The translations under genes and the position numbers were made by a program. 64,000 nucleotides of DNA from Cyclobacterium plantarum (GTDB taxonomy: Bacteria; Bacteroidota; Bacteroidia; Cytophagales; Cyclobacteriaceae), in contig NZ_JAANYN010000003.1 of NCBI RefSeq assembly GCF_011290685.1, positions 167,250 through 231,249 on the forward strand. The letters run 5' to 3'. The notes under the pieces were generated by a model that was not told where the DNA came from, did no database searches, and saw nothing but the letters and a program-made list of their open reading frames with translations. Of the stretch, positions 8,989 through 18,100 are shown one piece after another. Positions within the stretch are counted from its first letter, which is position 1, and the number at the start of each line of letters is the position of its first letter.

Positions 8989-9855
8989 ATGAAAAATTCA
9001 CGGATTTATTATATATCTATAATTATTTTGTCTCTTATATCATGTAATGATATAGGATCTGATCCTTCCCTGGAAAATCAATTCCAGGGAACATATACTC
9101 AGGAAATTGAACAAATGAAAGCCTTTTATAATACAGGGTTAGATTTGGCAATTGAACAGTTGGAAATAAGCGTTCCTGTAAAGCTTCAAAGTAATCATGA
9201 TTTGGAGGAAAGATTACTCATGGGAATCCTGGATGGATTAAACAATGAAATTTTTTCTTTACCTAGCGATGGTTTTAACACTTATTCCTTCAGAATGAAT
9301 GAATTGTTGAACCTAACAAATAGGCCAAATAATAGGCTTAAAAATATATTGTTAAGTGATGCAAACATTTTTAATGAAAGCCAGATAAAAATGACTGAAC
9401 CTTTTTTTCAGAAATTACTTACAACAGAAAACCCCACTGACGCAAAAAGCGTCGCTAATTTATTTGAAAGGGAAATCATAGAATCTTCATTAAACTATGG
9501 CGAAAAGGTCTCATTGCTTTCACTTTCATCTGGAGCTATAGTTGTTTCGGATTTTATTCTTAATGACGGAATTGAAAAGATCAGGGATAAAATAAAGGAC
9601 AGTATTGATAATGAAAACCAGGTTGCAGGTTGTTCAGTTAATATGAGAAATGTTTGGGGTGATGCAGTTGTTGGTTTTGCCGCAGGAGCGACCGCTGGTT
9701 GTTATGCAGGTGCAACCGCCGGGACTGTCGCATTTCCAGTTGTAGGTACTGTTACTGGATGCGTCAGCGCTGGGATGGTAAGTGGGGCAGGTGGTTTTAT
9801 TTCTGGTGCTTCCTACAGCATTATTTCCGGTTTACTTTTATCTTGTTTTAGATAA
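8989..9855 (+). CDS. Lipoprotein with C-terminal glycine-zipper (bacteriocin-like) segment
   Basis: I do not recognise a named family. The 288-residue protein begins with a lipoprotein signal (lipobox LSLISC, lipidated Cys19). The middle (about 25-215) is a low-hydrophobicity helical region. The last 65 residues (from about residue 222) are a glycine/alanine-rich run of GxxxG and GAxAG repeats with four cysteines (AGCYAGATAG, VTGCVSAG, ending LLLSCFR), resembling the helix-packing glycine zippers of two-peptide bacteriocins and of membrane-inserting tails. AT-rich composition and AT-rich codons set it apart from neighbours. The ATG at 8989 gives the proper signal peptide. Confidence 0.75.
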   Translation: MKNSRIYYISIIILSLISCNDIGSDPSLENQFQGTYTQEIEQMKAFYNTGLDLAIEQLEISVPVKLQSNHDLEERLLMGILDGLNNEIFSLPSDGFNTYSFRMNELLNLTNRPNNRLKNILLSDANIFNESQIKMTEPFFQKLLTTENPTDAKSVANLFEREIIESSLNYGEKVSLLSLSSGAIVVSDFILNDGIEKIRDKIKDSIDNENQVAGCSVNMRNVWGDAVVGFAAGATAGCYAGATAGTVAFPVVGTVTGCVSAGMVSGAGGFISGASYSIISGLLLSCFR

Positions 9856-9882
9856 AAATAAACATGGGTAAAAAAAAATTAA

Positions 9883-10101
9883 ATGAAAAATCTAATTATG
9901 AATATTAACCAACCTAAAAAGACTAAAAAACGATTTATTATTGGCAGCATTGGAATGGCAATAATATTTATGGCCTTTGGTTCATATGGATCATTTAGCC
10001 CTCTTGAAGTCGGTTTTTATACTTCAATAGGAGCTGCAGTTCTTTGGTATTACCTGAGCTATTATGTTTTTAAATGGCTGCTTGATAAAGGTAAGGTCTA
10101 A
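9883..10101 (+). CDS. Small two-helix membrane protein
   Basis: A 72-residue basic-ended membrane protein with two predicted helices (about residues 20-37 and 42-64) joined by a short loop. It starts 27 bases after the glycine-zipper lipoprotein on the same strand, shares its low GC content and is probably co-transcribed. Position and size would suit an immunity or accessory protein for the lipoprotein, but no family match is recognised and this is inference only. Confidence 0.65.
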   Translation: MKNLIMNINQPKKTKKRFIIGSIGMAIIFMAFGSYGSFSPLEVGFYTSIGAAVLWYYLSYYVFKWLLDKGKV

Positions 10102-10323
10102 ATTATTATCGTATTTATTAAAAAAACGAATTTAGCAGTTTGATCGAAAAGGCAGGTTCAAAATTTGGACTTGCTTTTTGTTGCTATGTCCTTTCCTTCT
10201 ATTTGTGTTTACTTTATTCCACCAGTAATTGTTAAATGCTTCAGGAAGGCAAGCTGAAAGCCAGCTTTTAACCCCATATTGAACCCGACCGGATTATGGA
10301 AAAAGGCCCGGTCAGCCTTGCCA

Positions 10324-10704
10324 TCATTCATTCAGCTTTTTATAAATTTTCTTCATCATCAATTGCTTTACCAGGTCGCCAAAGATTTTATCTTCCAGGA
10401 TTTTTTCAAAGATTTCCTGATTTTGATCCATGCGTCCAATGAGCTTGTCAATGAACTTATCGTTAAAAGCAAATTTGAACGTGTCCATTTTTTTTACTCT
10501 TGCCTGGGTCTGTAAGGTTTCATCTTCCATCAATTCCGATTCTATCTGGTCAAAAAATAGCTTGTCAGCTTCTTCAAAATTGGTCCCGAAGCGGTCATTG
10601 AGTACATTGATGATTTCGGAAAGCAAAGCTTCTTGCTCTTTGGTCCTTTTCAACCCTGCTTCTGTAGTGCCACTTAGGGCTCCTTCTTCCCCTTTTCCAA
10701 TTCT
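10324..10704 (-). pseudogene. Fragment of type I restriction enzyme subunit HsdR (C-terminal end)
   Basis: The translation from about 10704 down to the stop at 10324 resembles the extreme C-terminal helical domain of Bacteroidota HsdR proteins: an E-I-I-N-V-L-N-D-R-F-G-T-N-F segment, then EADKLFFDQIESELM and a tail containing GRMDQNQEIFEKIL and KKIYKKLNE. HsdR proteins are about 800-1000 residues and carry helicase motifs upstream; none of those is present here, and no hsdM or hsdS is nearby. There is no ATG; the longest open stretch begins with TTG at 10653. It is best read as a decayed 3' remnant of a restriction locus. Confidence 0.7.
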
Positions 10705-10992
10705 ATAGCACCTGGGAAGTACAAAAAAAGATAGCTTACCACCTGTACAACATTTTGCGTTACCTATAAAAAATCAGACACCTATATTCATTTTCTTGTG
10801 TTCGAACCAAGGGGACTCTGATTTACAGGTAGCTTTATTGTCAAATTTGATAATTAACGAAAATTTAAATGATAAGTGGGTGGTGTTTACTAATGAACCT
10901 GGATTGACGGTGGTCAATAGCCTTTCCTGAATTCTCTCAGATGCAATGCTGGGGACAGGGTTTTTTGTCTTGATATTTGATACCCAAAACCC
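10705..10992. other. Intergenic stretch with a startless open frame
   Basis: On the plus strand one frame stays open from about 10708 to a TGA near 10930 (about 70 codons) without an ATG. Its translation contains QVALLSNLIINENLNDKWVV and looks protein-like, but no family is recognised and no start is present. It adjoins the HsdR fragment and may be another decayed piece. Nothing else is supported here. Confidence 0.3.
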
Positions 10993-11982
10993 TTATTTTT
11001 CCACTTTTGAAGGTATGGCTTTCTTTTTTACAATGTCATCAATGATGGCCCGGGCATGTACAATGGTATTTTCAATAAAAAATTCCCGGGTATTCAATCC
11101 CCCGCAAACAACCCCTGCCAAATACAAACCTGGCACATTGGACTCCTGGCTGCTGTCGTCATAGCAGGGCTGCCTTTTTTCATCCAGGCTCAATTCCACC
11201 CCCAATTGATCCAATAAGGCAAAGTTAGGCTTGTATCCGGTCATGGCAAGCACATAATCATTTTCGATGGTTATTTCACCTTCCGGTGTGTTCAGCACCA
11301 CTTCCTTTTCCCTGATTTCCCTGATGGTGGTATTGTAATAGCCCTTGATCGATCCTTCCTTGATCCGGTTTTCTATGTCCGGTAAAACCCAGTATTTCAC
11401 GGTTTGGTCAATTTGGGGTTTCATGACCACCATGGTCACCTCCGCACCTTTTCGCCAGGTTTCCAGAGCCACATCTACAGCCGAATTGCCACCACCGACC
11501 ACTACTATTTTCTGCCCGATATAAGGCCAGGGTTCTTTATAATAATGGGTTACTTTTGGTAGTTCCTCCCCAGGAACATTCATGGTATTGGGCAAATCAT
11601 AAAATCCTGTGGCCATGACCAGTTTTTCTGCCTGGTATTCACCTTTGGATGTTTTGACGGAAAAGCCAGTTCCTTTTTTCTCCAATAGAAGAACTTCCTC
11701 ATATAGGCTGATTTTCAACTGGTAATGTTTGACTATCCTTCTGTAATACTCCAGTGCTTCAGGCCGGGTAGGTTTATTGGAGATGGACATGAAGGGTATA
11801 TCTCCCATCTCCAACTTCTCGGAGGTGGAAAAAAAAGTCATATTGACAGGATAGTTAAAAATTGAATTGGTAAGTACCCCTTTTTCTACTATCAGGTAGT
11901 CCAGATTTTTCTTCTGGGCTTCTATGCCGCAGGCCAATCCTATAGGCCCGGCCCCAATAATCAACAATTCCAACTTTTTCAT
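10993..11982 (-). CDS. ypdA: YpdA family putative bacillithiol disulfide reductase
   Basis: An FAD/NADPH-dependent flavoprotein of the YpdA (Bdr) family, which reduces bacillithiol disulfide in low-molecular-weight-thiol metabolism. The 329-residue protein has an N-terminal FAD motif (GAGPIGLACG, residues 9-18), the family-typical NYPVNMTFFSTSEKLE segment, and a second nucleotide-binding motif VVVGGGNSAVDVA near residue 165. It lacks the CxxC of thioredoxin reductases, as expected for YpdA. It stands alone on the minus strand; no bsh genes are in the window. Confidence 0.9.
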   Translation of the reverse strand: MKKLELLIIGAGPIGLACGIEAQKKNLDYLIVEKGVLTNSIFNYPVNMTFFSTSEKLEMGDIPFMSISNKPTRPEALEYYRRIVKHYQLKISLYEEVLLLEKKGTGFSVKTSKGEYQAEKLVMATGFYDLPNTMNVPGEELPKVTHYYKEPWPYIGQKIVVVGGGNSAVDVALETWRKGAEVTMVVMKPQIDQTVKYWVLPDIENRIKEGSIKGYYNTTIREIREKEVVLNTPEGEITIENDYVLAMTGYKPNFALLDQLGVELSLDEKRQPCYDDSSQESNVPGLYLAGVVCGGLNTREFFIENTIVHARAIIDDIVKKKAIPSKVEK

Positions 11983-12025
11983 ATGATTATTAACATGATT
12001 TTTGGATCATAGTTCCTGATTGTAG

Positions 12026-12778
12026 CTATTTTACCTGAATCGCAAATTCGTTAATTTCCCTTTGAGGTACGGTACGGATTTCTTTTATCTCTGCAGTTCC
12101 GTCCTGGTGCCAGAGTACAGCCGTGGTATTTACCGTTCCATAGTAGTCGTCTACCCGGATAAACTGGGCGGATACGGCCTTTTCCAATTCTTTGGATAAC
12201 CCTGTTTCAGGAAGGTCTTTTTCAGAAGCAGGCATTTTGGATTGAAGCAAATCCAACAACGAATCAAGGCCGGGTTTTTTGTGGTCAAGCATGGTTTTCA
12301 ACTGCTCTTTTGCCCGAATTACTTTTGGCCAGGGAGTATCCAGAAAGGCATTGGATATGGCATGTACCCCAGGTGCTATCCGTTGAATGCCTCCGCCGTA
12401 GTTTGAATAAACATACAATGCATCTCCTTCCCCCAGCAGCAGGTTAAATCCATTATAGTTTTCTCTGGCTTTTTCTACCTGCTTCAAATAGGACAATGGC
12501 GAAAGTTTGCCATCTAAAAAACCAGATACCAATTCCCCCCTGGATCTTTCCCGCGGCCTTTCCCTGGACATGTCCCGGAAATTGGTCAATGCGGCAAAAC
12601 GCCCCTTCGGGTGGAAACCCAGCCAGGTACCCCCTTCTTTCAAATCCTTGCCCGCATAGATCCCATTTTCCCACTGGTGAAGGGATTGGGTAGGCCTTTG
12701 AAAGTATTCATCCCTGTTGGCCACCAATATCAGTTTGTAATCCGGATGCTGCAGCCAACTAAAAGTAATCAAACACAT
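12026..12778 (-). CDS. NRDE family protein (TANGO2-like)
   Basis: A 250-residue protein of the NRDE/TANGO2 family, named for the N-R-D-E motif seen here in LILVANRDEYFQRP. Starting at the ATG ending at 12778 makes Cys2 the first residue after Met (MCLITF), the position of the conserved cysteine in this Ntn-hydrolase-like family; a longer upstream start would bury it. The family has been linked to heme and lipid handling in eukaryotes; the bacterial role is open. Its promoter region faces the blaI gene, with operator copies between them. Confidence 0.88.
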   Translation of the reverse strand: MCLITFSWLQHPDYKLILVANRDEYFQRPTQSLHQWENGIYAGKDLKEGGTWLGFHPKGRFAALTNFRDMSRERPRERSRGELVSGFLDGKLSPLSYLKQVEKARENYNGFNLLLGEGDALYVYSNYGGGIQRIAPGVHAISNAFLDTPWPKVIRAKEQLKTMLDHKKPGLDSLLDLLQSKMPASEKDLPETGLSKELEKAVSAQFIRVDDYYGTVNTTAVLWHQDGTAEIKEIRTVPQREINEFAIQVK

Positions 12779-12843
12779 GTACAAATTAAACGAGAAGCAT
12801 GCTACAGAAAAAACCAATAGTGAAAATTTTTAACAAATTTTAA

Positions 12844-12859
12844 TACGACAAAAATCGTA
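12844..12859 (+). promoter_or_regulatory. BlaI-type operator copy 1
   Basis: TACGACAAAAATCGTA, a near-palindrome of the form TACGA-N6-TCGTA, resembling BlaI/MecI-type operators (TACGACA..TGTCGTA). It lies about 65 bp upstream of the NRDE start and about 62 bp upstream of blaI, so it could act on both directions. Confidence 0.75.
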
Positions 12860-12865
12860 TAAAAT

Positions 12866-12896
12866 TTTGACTTACGATTTTTGTCGTATATATTTG
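12866..12896 (+). promoter_or_regulatory. Promoter of the blaI-blaR1-like operon
   Basis: A textbook Bacteroidota promoter: TTTG at 12866-12869, a 19-bp spacer and TATATTTG at 12889-12896 (consensus TAnnTTTG). Transcription should begin near 12902, about 20 bases before the blaI start codon. The spacer is almost filled by operator copy 2, and copy 3 starts two bases after the -7 box, so repressor binding should block polymerase. Confidence 0.75.
12873..12888 (+). promoter_or_regulatory. BlaI-type operator copy 2
   Basis: TACGATTTTTGTCGTA, the exact reverse complement of copy 1, centred 29 bp from it and lying inside the spacer between the -33 and -7 boxes of the blaI promoter. Confidence 0.8.
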
Positions 12897-12897
12897 G

Positions 12898-12913
12898 TAC
12901 GAAATCAATCGTA
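12898..12913 (+). promoter_or_regulatory. BlaI-type operator copy 3
   Basis: TACGAAATCAATCGTA, again TACGA-N6-TCGTA, centred 25 bp from copy 2 and covering the predicted transcription start. It ends seven bases before the blaI start codon. Confidence 0.75.
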
Positions 12914-12920
12914 TTGTAAG

Positions 12921-13298
12921 ATGAAGGAAAAACCTACAGCGGCAGAATTGGAAGTATTGGCCATTATCTGGGATATGGGCGAAGCCAGTGTTCGGGAGGT
13001 GCACGAGAAATTGGCCCGGGATAAGGAAACCGGTTATACGACCACCTTGAAAATCATGCAAAACATGCATGGAAAAGGTTTACTCAGCCGGGATGATCAA
13101 AAAAGAAAACATGTTTACCGTGCTGTGGTGAGTCAGAAGGATACCCAGCAATCACTTGTGAAAAGTTTTATCAGCAAGACTTTTGGGGGATCAGCAAAAA
13201 AGCTGGTCATGCAGGCCCTTGGACAAAGTGATCCATCGAGGGAGGAAATCGAGGAGATCCGTGCGTTTTTGGATAAAATAGAAAACAAAGGCTCATGA
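12921..13298 (+). CDS. blaI: BlaI/MecI/CopY family transcriptional repressor
   Basis: A 125-residue winged-helix repressor. The N-terminal domain shows AAELEVLAIIWDMGEASVREV and the recognition helix TTTLKIMQNMHGKGLLSRD; the C-terminal helices include the KSFISKTFGGS segment where related proteins are cleaved or dimerise. The ATG at 12921 directly follows the third operator copy, which fixes the start. It overlaps the downstream M56 peptidase gene by four bases (ATGA). By analogy with BlaI/BlaR1 it should repress its own operon until the membrane protease signals; the inducing signal is unknown. Confidence 0.93.
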   Translation: MKEKPTAAELEVLAIIWDMGEASVREVHEKLARDKETGYTTTLKIMQNMHGKGLLSRDDQKRKHVYRAVVSQKDTQQSLVKSFISKTFGGSAKKLVMQALGQSDPSREEIEEIRAFLDKIENKGS

Positions 13299-15067
13299 AA
13301 CTGGACTGGTTTTTTTCGAACTTACCGGAAGTACTAGGCTGGGCTTTGCTTCATTCCTTGTGGCAATTTCTTTTGCTGGCCGGTTTATACGCCCTGATAT
13401 TGCGTATTCCGATATTCAGTATACCCCGATACCGCTACCTGGCAGGTTTTTCCGGCCTGATCCTGATGTTATTGTGTTTTCTGTCCACCGTCTGGTATGA
13501 ATACCTGCAACTGGTGGCCGTATCTGCCATGCCTTCGGCTGTACCGACATACCTGGCCCTGCCTTCCGGATCGGCCGGGAAACAGCCCGAGTTGACAACT
13601 TTGGCTGTCGATTTTTTCCAAAAGGCGATTCCCTACCTGGTCAATGTCTGGTTTATTGGCGTGGTTTTTTATATGCTGCGCCTGTTGGGTAATTTTGTCA
13701 ACTTGCAGCAAATCAAAAGGAGGTCTTCTGCAGATTTACCGGAATGGATTTCAGATAGTACCAGAACCTGTCTGGAAAAGATGGGAATTAAGCTTCCGGT
13801 CTCCGTAAGGAAGAGCGATGAAATAGAAGTTCCCCTGGTTTTCGGTATACTTAAACCCATGATACTGATCCCAGCCAGCTTGCTTGTCAGTATGCCATCT
13901 GGTCAACTGGAGGCCATATTGGCGCATGAGCTGGCCCATGTGCGCCGCCATGATTTTGCGCTCAACCTATTTCAGTCCTTTCTTGAAATGATCTTTTTCT
14001 ACCACCCGGGCTTTTGGTGGATAAATGAGACAGTGAGGGAGTCCAGAGAGCAAGCTACTGATGATTTAGCGATAGCCTGTGGAGCAAAAGGCCCCGATCT
14101 GGCACATGCCCTGGCCCACCTCGTTAACAGGACCAGCATACAGGCCCCCCAACTGGCCATGGCCGCAAAAAAATCGGGTTTCCCCACCCTTCGCAGGATA
14201 CAGAGAATGATGGGAATGAAACCGTCCTCAATAACCAACACACCATTGATTACTAAAACCATGATGATTACTAGTCTGCTAAGCTTTGTGCTATTGCTGG
14301 GAACGGCCCAACAGGACGATCTTCCCAGGGAAAATTGGCTGGAAACCCGGCTCAGTTACACCACAATTTATAAGGTTGATCAGGACATGCCCTTAACATT
14401 CCGCCTGGATATTGATTCTACAGACAGCCTGCCAGGCTCAGCGGCAAGGAACATTCAACTGGATGTGGATGTAGAGATTGACTCAATTGGTAATGTAGTA
14501 GACAAATTTGTATATACAGATAGCCTTCCAGATATGCCATCCCTGTCGATTCCCCCACCTCCGGTATTCCCATCCTTTCCCGCAGCACCTTTATTTCCTG
14601 ATGCCGATCCCTTTATTTCCGACACCTTTATGGATGGGTTTGGAGACAGTATCCGTACTTATGCCTTAAAAATTGTTCAGTTCCATAGAGATTCTACTCC
14701 CGATGGCCTGGCTCAAAAGGAAAAATTTGAGCAAAAAATGCAGATATTTCAAGAGAAAATGGCTGAATCTCAAAAGGTTTTTCAGGAAAAGATGAAGGCT
14801 TGGGAAGCCGAATTTAGACCAAAGATGGAAGAGTTTGAAGCAAAAATGGATGCCTGGAGAAAGGAAAACGAGCCCAGAATGGAGGAATTTGAGGCCAAAA
14901 TGGAGGCCTGGAGAAAAGCAAATGAACCCCGGATCGAAGCTTTTGAAGCCAGAATGAAGGAGTGGAGTAAAGAACAGGAAGCGAAGATGGAAATCATTGA
15001 AGAGAAAATAAGGGAACGAGAAAAAACGATAGAAAAGCGTCGGGAGCAATCTGAGCAAAACAGGTGA
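13295..15067 (+). CDS. M56 family (BlaR1-like) membrane metallopeptidase with coiled-coil tail
   Basis: A 590-residue sensor protease. Four N-terminal membrane helices (about residues 10-30, 37-60, 105-135, and one near 318-340) surround an M56 zinc peptidase domain with HELAH near residue 210 and the downstream E in VRESREQATDD. Instead of a penicillin-binding sensor domain, the extracytoplasmic part is a Pro-rich linker followed by about 130 residues of repeated coiled coil, in which an 18-residue E-x-F-E-A-K-M-x-A-W-R-K-x-N-E-P-R unit recurs about three times. It is translationally coupled to the repressor. The signal it reads cannot be told from sequence. Confidence 0.9.
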   Translation: MKLDWFFSNLPEVLGWALLHSLWQFLLLAGLYALILRIPIFSIPRYRYLAGFSGLILMLLCFLSTVWYEYLQLVAVSAMPSAVPTYLALPSGSAGKQPELTTLAVDFFQKAIPYLVNVWFIGVVFYMLRLLGNFVNLQQIKRRSSADLPEWISDSTRTCLEKMGIKLPVSVRKSDEIEVPLVFGILKPMILIPASLLVSMPSGQLEAILAHELAHVRRHDFALNLFQSFLEMIFFYHPGFWWINETVRESREQATDDLAIACGAKGPDLAHALAHLVNRTSIQAPQLAMAAKKSGFPTLRRIQRMMGMKPSSITNTPLITKTMMITSLLSFVLLLGTAQQDDLPRENWLETRLSYTTIYKVDQDMPLTFRLDIDSTDSLPGSAARNIQLDVDVEIDSIGNVVDKFVYTDSLPDMPSLSIPPPPVFPSFPAAPLFPDADPFISDTFMDGFGDSIRTYALKIVQFHRDSTPDGLAQKEKFEQKMQIFQEKMAESQKVFQEKMKAWEAEFRPKMEEFEAKMDAWRKENEPRMEEFEAKMEAWRKANEPRIEAFEARMKEWSKEQEAKMEIIEEKIREREKTIEKRREQSEQNR

Positions 15068-15083
15068 GGGCAATGAAAAACAA

Positions 15084-15121
15084 AAAACCACCCCGAACAC
15101 ATAGTGGTAAAGGGTGGTTTT
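15084..15121. terminator. Bidirectional intrinsic terminator
   Basis: Perfect 10-bp stem AAAACCACCC (15084-15093) with GGGTGGTTTT (15112-15121), preceded by an A run and ending in T residues. It separates the M56 gene from the convergent ThuA-type gene and can serve both. Confidence 0.8.
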
Positions 15122-15175
15122 AGCTGTAGGTGGCAAGTATATATTTCTGCCTTAACGCATTACCTATTCTGTCTA

Positions 15176-18100
15176 TTATTCCGGTATCATTTCCATTGAC
15201 ATGATTGCCATATTGACGGATTCTTCCTCGTTTAAAGCAGCCGTCACAATGTAAAGATCCTGATATCCCAGATTGCCAGCATCTTTAAAAGACAGCTCAA
15301 AAGGATACTGTGCCATGCCTTCGGCCGGCTTTTTTCTGATGATTTCCTGTCCGATCAATTTGCCCTCGGGACCGCCGACCCGGGCTTCAACCGTGTAACC
15401 GAAATCAAAAGGATTTTGGGAACCTGCCAGGAAGGAAATACCTGAAATGCCATCCAAATCAATTTGTTTTAATGCAAAATGGCCTTTTGAGGTAGGTGCC
15501 AATAAAATTTGTTGTCCATTTACATCATAGGTATTGAATCCTTCAATTTCGTCCACATTCCCTAAATTGATTTTACTGTTTCTCAGGAATACCGAGGTAG
15601 AAGAACTCAGGGGTTTAATATTTTCAGCCCCGCGATCTGTATAACTGGCATTCAGTATCATTACGCCATTGGGGGCCATTTCTTTACCCAGTGCCGGCTC
15701 TATTACACCGCTAGCGGGAAGCGAAGCCGCCAGGCTCTCCAGATCTCCCAGTGATAACACCCAGGCAACGATTTTTCTCGCATCTCCTTCCTTGAGATCC
15801 GGGTTGGCAGGCATCATGGTCTCCCCCCAAACCCCAGAGCCACCTTTGAGGATCTTATTGACCAAATGATCCACAGCACCGGCATCTCCCTCATATTTTT
15901 TGGATACCGCTGTATAGGCCGGCCCTATGGAAGCGGCATCTACCTTGTGGCAGGTTTTACAGGTAAGTGATTCCATGATACTTTTGCCGGCCATGGCTTC
16001 TGACATGACCTGGTGACCCATGGAGGCTTCTGCCATATCAAAGCCGTCGATGTAATCTGCCGAAACATACAGGGAGGATAAGTCTTCCCCTGCTTTGGGA
16101 TCGTCAGGATCGTTGACACTGACTTCATAGGCTACTATCTTACCTGGAAAATAGAAACTGCCGTTGCTGGTAAATTCAATACTGATTTCCGGAGCCACAT
16201 TCCCTGCATATACATTAATCGTATTGCTATTGGCCGTTTCATTGTCCGGGTCGCTCACCTGAAGGGAAATGTCATAATCCCCAATGGCATTGTAGGTGTA
16301 CGTCAACTCCGGTACTTCCGTAGTAATGGATTCTCCATTTCCCAAATCCCAGTTATAGGTCAGTGGGTCATTTTCCGGATCCATAACATCGGCTTTGAGA
16401 CTTACCTCCAGGGGCAGGCTTCCGGAGGTCTTGTCGGAGGATAATCCTGCAATGACCGGAGCCCTGTTGCCAGGATTATAGTTGATTACTGACAGCGCAG
16501 CATCCGGATTGGCACTGAACCAGCCATTTCCATATTCCAGCAGGTACAACTTACCATCCGGACCAAGTTCAAGGTCGATCAGGGCATTGTGCCTGACACC
16601 CTCCATGAAGGGTTCCATTTTCAAATAATCCCCGTTTTCATCCATGGTAACCACTTTTATCCAGCCCCTGATCCATTCGTAGATGAATAGCTTTCCATCG
16701 TAATAATCCGGAAGACCCCCACCGTTTGGATAAAGATCGGAATAATAAACGGGACCTGCCATGGCATTTCTTCCGCCGGTCCCTACCTGCGGAAATGCTT
16801 CTGATTGGTCATAAGGATAATAGATAAAGGCCGGTTGGGCTGGAGGAAGCTCCCGCAAACCGGTATTGTTTTTGGATAGGTTTACCGGGGAAAGAGGGTC
16901 AAATTGTATACCTGGTTCACCAGTATTAAAATCATAGGCATTGTAGGGGTAGTTGTCTCCTACAAAGAATGGCCAACCAAAAAAGCCGGCTTTCTTGGCC
17001 TGATTGACCTCGTCATATCCCCTGGGGCCCCTTACTCCCAAGCTGTCTGCCCTTGCATCAGGCCCTACTTCACCCCAATACAGATAACCTGTTTTTTTGT
17101 CTACAGAGATTCGGTATGGGTTTCGGTTACCTTGAACATAAATTTCCGGTTTGGTTCCTTCCATCCCCTCGGGATAAAGATTTCCTTCAGGGATACTGTA
17201 GCTTCCATCTTCATTGACTTTGATCCGGATTATTTTTCCTCTCAGGTCATTGGTATTTCCGGAAGACCTGGCGGCATCGTACTGCTCAAATCCGGGCCTG
17301 TCGTCCAGGGGAGCATATCCCCTTAAGGTATGCTCCTGGTTTGGTTGATTAAATGGCGTTGAATTGTCGCCTGCCGATACGTAGAGCAAACCTTCACTGT
17401 CGAAGGCAATGGACCCGCCAGTATGGCAGCAAATATCCCGCTGGGAATAAAACTCCAGAATGACCTGTTCGGAATCCATTTTCCATTCGTCCTCTTCAAA
17501 TTTAAACCTGGCTAGCCGGTTGACGGATTTGCCCGTGGGACTGTAGAAAACATATACCCAATGGTTATTTTCGAAGTCAGGATCTACCTGAATACCCATC
17601 AGGCCTTCCTCTGCATTTACCCTGGGCACATCTGTTTTCCAATAAACATCCAGGCTTGTCAATTGAGTGGTGGTGGAATCACCTGCTTTATAATGCAGGA
17701 TTTCCCCTCTTCTTTGTGCAATCAAAATATCCAGATTGGGGAGAATGGCCATCTCAGTGGGTTCGGTAAATTCGCCCTTTACCATGGACACTTTTTCAAA
17801 CCGATTGGCTTCGGGAACCCTCTTGCTAATGGCTTTTGAATAGTCAAGCTTCTTATTTGCTCCAATGGCGTACTTGATACCTTCAAGCAGGTGTTGCAGG
17901 TACAGTTCCTCTTCAAAGGAGGCCGATGTATGTCCTCCTCCGGTGTAAAAAGCCCTTCCACCATCATACTCATGGTACCAGGCAATGGGATGCTCGCCCA
18001 TGTCTTCTCCTCCCTGATAACTGTCCTCATCCAGGGTCATCAATACCTGTACACTTTCATTGAAATCCTTGTAACTGTACCATTCATCGGTTCTGGTCCA

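Noticed and set aside
8835..9047. A 70-codon plus-strand frame overlapping the start of the glycine-zipper lipoprotein
   Set aside because: It overlaps the lipoprotein signal peptide in a different frame and is low-complexity AT-rich sequence.
14666..15136. Long minus-strand frames opposite the coiled-coil tail of the M56 gene
   Set aside because: They are Phe/Leu-rich mirror images of Lys/Glu-rich codons, a usual artefact of coiled-coil genes.
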